Of a stretch of DNA of 33,259 nucleotides, positions 29,613 to 33,259 are shown piece after piece. The position numbers and the translations under genes are program-made. How positions within the stretch are numbered: the first letter of the stretch is position 1; every line of letters starts with the position of its first letter. Source of the DNA: Chloroflexota bacterium (GTDB lineage Bacteria > Chloroflexota > Anaerolineae > UBA4142 > SHND01); the NCBI GenBank assembly GCA_016209205.1, contig JACQWQ010000163.1, positions 1-33,259 of the forward strand. Direction: 5' to 3'. The notes beneath the pieces are model-generated. The model was given only the letters and a program-made list of their open reading frames with translations, was not told where the DNA came from and searched no databases.

Positions 29613-31704
29613 CTATTTTACCACGACTGGTTGTTCCAACCACCATTGCAAAGCGGTCAGTTCGACGGTGGGCGCGTACCAAAACGAATAATCGCTCCAA
29701 TCCAAAACGAGCCGCGCGCTCGTCGCTTGAGGCGGAGCGACGCCATCCAACACCAACGTTTGCCAACCGTCCGCATCGGCGGCGAGTAACGTCTGCGCGC
29801 CGTTCTGCGCCACGCCCTTATGGTTGGCGTCAAAGAATTGCAGCTGGAGCCCCGGCGAAAATTCGTACAGCCCTTCGCTCGCGCCGCGCACGCGCGCGCT
29901 GACGCGAAACAATTGCCCGGGCTGGACCGTCGTCGTCGGACCAATGAGCTGCGCGTTGACGGGCGCGGAAAATTCGGCGCGCAGCGACGGCTGATTGTGG
30001 GAGTTCGATGCGTGTCCATTCCACCGCACGCGTGACGCGCGCCACATCCGTGTCGCCGAATGAAACTATTGGCTCGACCTTCGTCGGCGCGGGATTGACA
30101 ATTTCGTGCGGGTCGAGATTCACGCCGACCCACCACACATTCGCGGGTTGGTTCGCGGGCGCGTCCATGCTGTGGGCGCGCGTTTGGTATTCCGCCGAAA
30201 CGTACGGCGCGATAAAACGCGGGGGACGCACCGGACCATCGCCGCCGTACACGACCACATCGCCGGGCGCGACATTTTGATTCAAATACTGCGCGAGCTC
30301 ACGCCAGCCGCCGTTCAACAACAGCGCGGTGGTTCTTTCCCCGCGCGAAATTTCTTGCGCGCCGCGATACATGCCGTTCAATTCTAACGCGGCAAGCACG
30401 AGCAGCGCGCCGGTCGCAAGGCCCATGAACGCGCGTGCGCGGCGCGTCGGGTTTGCGCGGACAAGGAATTTGCTCACCCACGCGCCCGTCAACACAATTC
30501 CCTGCGCGGTCAGCACAAGATACACGGGAAGCAGATGCAGCACATAGCGCGACGGAAAGCGGCGCGGGTGAATCAACGTGACGACGACGAATACCAGACC
30601 GAACCATGTCACCCCAAGCAGCAGCGAGCGGTAATCGCGTTTGCGCAGCGACAAGACCAAGCCCGCGAGAATAAACAATCCGCTGACGAGCAGCAGCCAC
30701 TCGTTGCCTGCGAGATCGAGAAACAACGCGCGCAAAAAATCCGCATTGACCGTAATCGGCTCGAACGCCGTAGTCGCTTCGCGTCCGAGTTGGCGCTGGA
30801 AAAAATTTTTCGCCATCAGCGGCAGCAGCGGCAGGAGCAAAAGGAGGAACGCGCCGAAACTCGCCCACAGACGCGCGGTGTGTCTGAAAAATTCGCCCAA
30901 TAGTATGCCGATATTCTGCTGAGGTGTGTGATTGCCATTTCGTGCGGTCAGGGTGTCATTTCGAGGTGTCTGGTTGTCATTTCGAGCGGAGGCGAGAAAT
31001 CTCGGTTTTACCAAAAGAGATTTCTCACTCAGTTCGAAATGGCCGGCGATGGCGCGCCACGTTTGCGCGAGCAAAATCAGTCCCGCCATCAAATACGCGC
31101 TGCCGACGGCAATCAAGGAAAGATACTGGTTATAGACGATCAACGCGCTAAACGCCGACAGCGCGAGCCACCAGCGCCATTGCTGCGTTTGCAGCGCGCG
31201 GGTCGTGGTGTACAAAATCAGCGCGGCGAGCGGGATGATGACGGAATACATGCGCCCGACCTGCGCGTACAACACCGCCAACGGCGCGCCCGCAAGCAGC
31301 AGCGCGGCAATCAAACCGACTGCCGTGTTTTCCGCGCGTTTGCCCGCGATGTAAATGGCGGGAATCGCCAAAATGCCGACGAGTGCGGCGGGCGCGCGCA
31401 GCATCCATTCGTTCCAGCCGAACGCGTCGAACGCGCGCGTCACCAAAAACCACAGCGGCGGGTGCGCGCCGAAATCGCGCAGCGCAGGAATAATCAGCGG
31501 CAGTGGTTTTTGCGAGATAAAGAGCGTGAAAATTTCACCGTCCCACAGACTGAAATGCCCGAGTTGATAAAAGCGCAGCGCTGCGCCGAGCAGGATGATG
31601 GCATAGACAAGGACATGTCCACTGTCATCCCTGACTGGATTCGGGACAGGTTTTCGAGCGGAGGCGAGAAATCTCTGCGTCGCGCGCCAAGCGAGATTTC
31701 TCAC
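29613..31704 (-). CDS. GT39/PMT-like membrane glycosyltransferase; apparent frameshift near 30000
   Basis: Two frames join to give a product of about 690 residues. First outer loop FSLWDGEIFTLF at 51-62 (Asp55, Glu57) with HPPLWFLVTRAF at 81-92, the DxE and HPPL hallmarks of PMT_2 enzymes; LYAQVGRMYSVIIPLAALIL at 145-164. Coding similarity runs to about ARVTRAVEWTRIEL, then continues in another frame as AEFSAPVNAQLIGPTTTVQP to LEQPVVVK at 29613, a beta-rich outer domain; a one-base change near 29985-30010 would join them. The first 17 residues (start GTG at 31704) and residues 222-261 are written by the same dispersed repeat, both reading RFLASAR. No internal start fits, so the N-terminus may have been replaced by the repeat. 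Confidence 0.75.
30936..31041. repeat. Palindrome plus 21-bp tandem units, translated in frame
   Basis: CATTTCGAGC... to ...GTTCGAAATG (30978-31041) folds on itself, with inner GAGAAATCTC / GAGATTTCTC arms. To its left, two 21-bp units each begin with CATTTCG (30936 and 30957). It is translated as about 35 residues including RFLASARND and 7-residue repeats RNDNQTP, RNDTLTA, RNGNHTP, in a loop between membrane helices. Confidence 0.82.
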
Positions 31705-31794
31705 TCCGCGTGCGCTCCTGACGCATCATCACACACAGCGCGCCTCGATGAACAATATGTGTGATGACGCGTCACCGTTCGAAATGACATATTG
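31625..31794. repeat. Composite palindromic repeat at the start of a membrane glycosyltransferase gene
   Basis: A TTCGAGCGGAGGCGAGAAATCTC arm (from 31653) and a GAGATTTCTCACTC arm (31694-31707) form a palindrome of the same family as 30978-31041. Nested to the right is a 15-bp inverted pair, ACGCATCATCACACA (from 31721) with TGTGTGATGACGCGT (to 31772), and the element closes with CGTTCGAAATGACA. On the left, TGTCATCCCTGACTGGATTC resembles yet another dispersed repeat. The GTG start at 31704 lies inside it. Confidence 0.7.
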
Positions 31795-31825
31795 CGGGAT
31801 TGCGTGCGATTTCATTGTGTGCAAT

Positions 31826-31975
31826 AGACTTTATCGGAAATAAGATTTTCGACAGGATTTAGGCGATGAACTGCATCGCAATTTACAGGATTTTTTCAAC
31901 TTATTTTTGCTGCGATGGAATTCATCGCCATAATCCTGTTCATCCTGTTAATCCTGTCTATTCCCAATAAAGTCT
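31826..31975. repeat. 150-bp nested inverted-repeat element
   Basis: Outer arms AGACTTTAT (31826-31834) and ATAAAGTCT (31967-31975) enclose an inner pair GACAGGATT (31851-31859) / AATCCTGTC (31950-31958), which in turn encloses two 17-bp palindromes (31863-31879 and 31912-31928). It lies in the 298-bp gap between two membrane glycosyltransferase genes; with the element at 31625-31794 it accounts for nearly all of that gap. Confidence 0.78.
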
Positions 31976-32002
31976 AATTTACCTTTTTTCAGACGGCGAA
32001 TT

Positions 32003-33259
32003 CTATTCGCTGCTATTGCGAACATACAAATCAATCACGTTGACGGTCCCGCCTTCGGTCTCGTCGAATGCCGCTACCGTGTGATAATTCGCGTCAATCC
32101 ACGCGTACAATTTTTGCGCCCACGCTTCGTCTTTGCGGCGGCTCAAGGTAATCACGCGCGGTTTGTGCGCGTCCAAATACGCGATGTAACCGTCCAAGCC
32201 ATTTTCGTACATGAAAAAGATGCCTTGATGTTGTTTCGGTCCCAAGTGCAAAACGGGCGTCGCGTTCGTGCGTCTCGTCAAGACCAGCACCACCGCATCG
32301 CCGAACTGTTGAATCGTATCGCCCGCTTGCAGCTCTTGTTCCACGCGCGCGGCGATTTTTTCTTGCGGCGCGCGCAGGCGATTGGCCGAGCCGGTCAAAA
32401 AAGTATCGTTTGTGCCATACACGAACAGAACCCAAGTCACGATGACAAACAGCGCGGGTGCAAGCCAACGCGTTGTCTGCGGCGCAGCGCGCGCCAACCA
32501 TTCCAACACACGCGTAATGAGCCAACCACAACCGAGTGCGAGAATTGTAAAGAATGGCGAGAGATCGGCACAGTTTTGAAAATCAATCAAAGAAAACGCG
32601 GCAAAGCCCAACGCGCTTGCACTCAACGCGAGCGCACCCCACGGTTTCCAGACCTGTGAGGTCTTGAGAGACCTCACAGGTCTAGAAACCGCGCGCAACG
32701 CTTCCACCGCAAAACCCAACGCGCCTGCGACGCCCAAAACTACAAGTGCGCGTTCACTCGCCAAACAGCGCCATGTCGCAGTTCCGAATTTCGTAACGCT
32801 TTGACCGACGCGCGCGCCAAGCCCGCCGCCCGCGCTTTCCTCGGCGCCGCGCAAAAAATTGAAATTGCCGAGAATGGTCTGCGCCCACGCGTCGTACAGC
32901 GCACCCGTCATGGCGAGGTAAATCACAAACGGCGCGAGCATCAGAAAAAATCCGGCGAGCACGCGTCCGGCTTGCTGCCACCGCGTCTTGGGTTCTGCGC
33001 CGAGCCACAACGCGAGAAGGGCGACGCCCAAATAAATTCCCGCGATTTGCCACGCGAGAAATGCCAGCGCCGCGCATACGCCTGCCCACCACGCCGCGCG
33101 TTTTTGAATTGCCCAACACGTCGCAATGCCAAAGACCAACACGACCAGTTTGGGTTCCGGTCCGGTCGCCGCGCGTGCGCCGAGAAAACCAATGCTCGTC
33201 AACGCCAACGCGCTGAACCAGCCGACCGCGCGCGAATGAAACGCGTCCCGCGCAAATAG
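32003..33259 (-). CDS. GT39-type membrane glycosyltransferase, 5' end beyond the window
   Basis: The frame is open to the right edge, so only the C-terminal 418 or so residues are seen. They match the genes at 24359 and 27928: FHSRAVGWFSALALTSIGFL, RAATGPEPKLVVLVFGIATC, KRAAWWAGVCAALAFLAWQI, DFQNCADLSPFFTILALGCG, then the C-terminal region with DTIQQFGDAVVLVLTRRTNA and PVLHLGPKQHQGIFFMYENG. The catalytic first loop lies outside the window. The TTG at 33208 should not be taken as the start. A 48-bp palindrome (32643-32690) is translated in frame as part of SRPVRSLKTSQVWKP between helices. The role is as for the paralogues: sugar transfer from a lipid carrier at the outer face of the membrane. 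Confidence 0.82.
   Translation of the reverse strand, partial: LFARDAFHSRAVGWFSALALTSIGFLGARAATGPEPKLVVLVFGIATCWAIQKRAAWWAGVCAALAFLAWQIAGIYLGVALLALWLGAEPKTRWQQAGRVLAGFFLMLAPFVIYLAMTGALYDAWAQTILGNFNFLRGAEESAGGGLGARVGQSVTKFGTATWRCLASERALVVLGVAGALGFAVEALRAVSRPVRSLKTSQVWKPWGALALSASALGFAAFSLIDFQNCADLSPFFTILALGCGWLITRVLEWLARAAPQTTRWLAPALFVIVTWVLFVYGTNDTFLTGSANRLRAPQEKIAARVEQELQAGDTIQQFGDAVVLVLTRRTNATPVLHLGPKQHQGIFFMYENGLDGYIAYLDAHKPRVITLSRRKDEAWAQKLYAWIDANYHTVAAFDETEGGTVNVIDLYVRNSSE
32643..32690. repeat. 48-bp near-perfect palindrome translated in frame
   Basis: GGTTTCCAGACCTGTGAGG... (32643-32664) pairs with 32669-32690 with one mismatch over 22 bp around the 4-nt loop TGAG. At 48 bp it equals 16 codons and keeps the frame of the membrane glycosyltransferase. 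It shares the AGACCTG core with the element at 26040-26141. Confidence 0.85.

Noticed and set aside
33206..33208. TTG at 33208 as the start of the last glycosyltransferase
   Set aside because: The frame stays open to the window edge and the upstream residues match the paralogues, so the gene begins outside the window.

Overview
The window reads as a piece of a GC-rich bacterial chromosome, most likely Chloroflexota (Anaerolineae-like). That placement is an inference from gene types, not a computed phylogeny: a DUF4388 / Ras-like GTPase / V4R trio, an RHS protein on a long Pro-Thr stalk, many diverged GT4-like and GT39-like glycosyltransferases, and heavy loads of short dispersed repeats. No tRNA, rRNA, CRISPR, transposase or replication origin was seen.

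Layout, all on the minus strand except one small gene. (1) 1-2735: a secreted RHS/YD-repeat protein running off the left edge, with two frameshifts and an internal stop. (2) 2897-5087: V4R-domain protein, small GTPase and DUF4388 protein, transcribed in the order DUF4388, GTPase, V4R from a good sigma70-like promoter at 5127-5156. (3) 5354-5641: one small plus-strand gene. (4) 5644-24358: a glycan locus with a large membrane protein, nine GT-B glycosyltransferases (several in tandem paralogue groups), one GT2, two small coiled-coil proteins, an HExxH protein and a sulfotransferase. (5) 24359-33259: four membrane glycosyltransferases of GT39/PMT type, one cut by the right edge, and a secreted GH31-like glycosidase.

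Taken together the genes suggest synthesis of a cell-surface or extracellular glycan. Cytoplasmic GT-B and GT-A enzymes would build the chain, a sulfotransferase would decorate it, membrane GT-C enzymes would transfer sugars from lipid carriers, and the exported glycosidase would trim or recycle. I saw no clear Wzx, Wzy, Wzz or ABC-transporter gene, so the export route is not in view.

Two patterns stand out. First, non-coding space and many coding regions are filled with short repeats. One class is heptanucleotide tandem arrays, four of which fill the gap from one gene's stop codon to the next gene's start codon. The other is at least eight kinds of palindromic element, several translated in frame inside enzymes. 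Second, enzymes of unrelated folds (GT-B, GT2, sulfotransferase) end in a similar tail: a predicted coiled coil followed by a short basic helix. Small coiled-coil proteins sit beside them, which could mean a scaffolded enzyme complex. Three genes (RHS and two membrane proteins) carry apparent frameshifts that could be real decay or assembly error.
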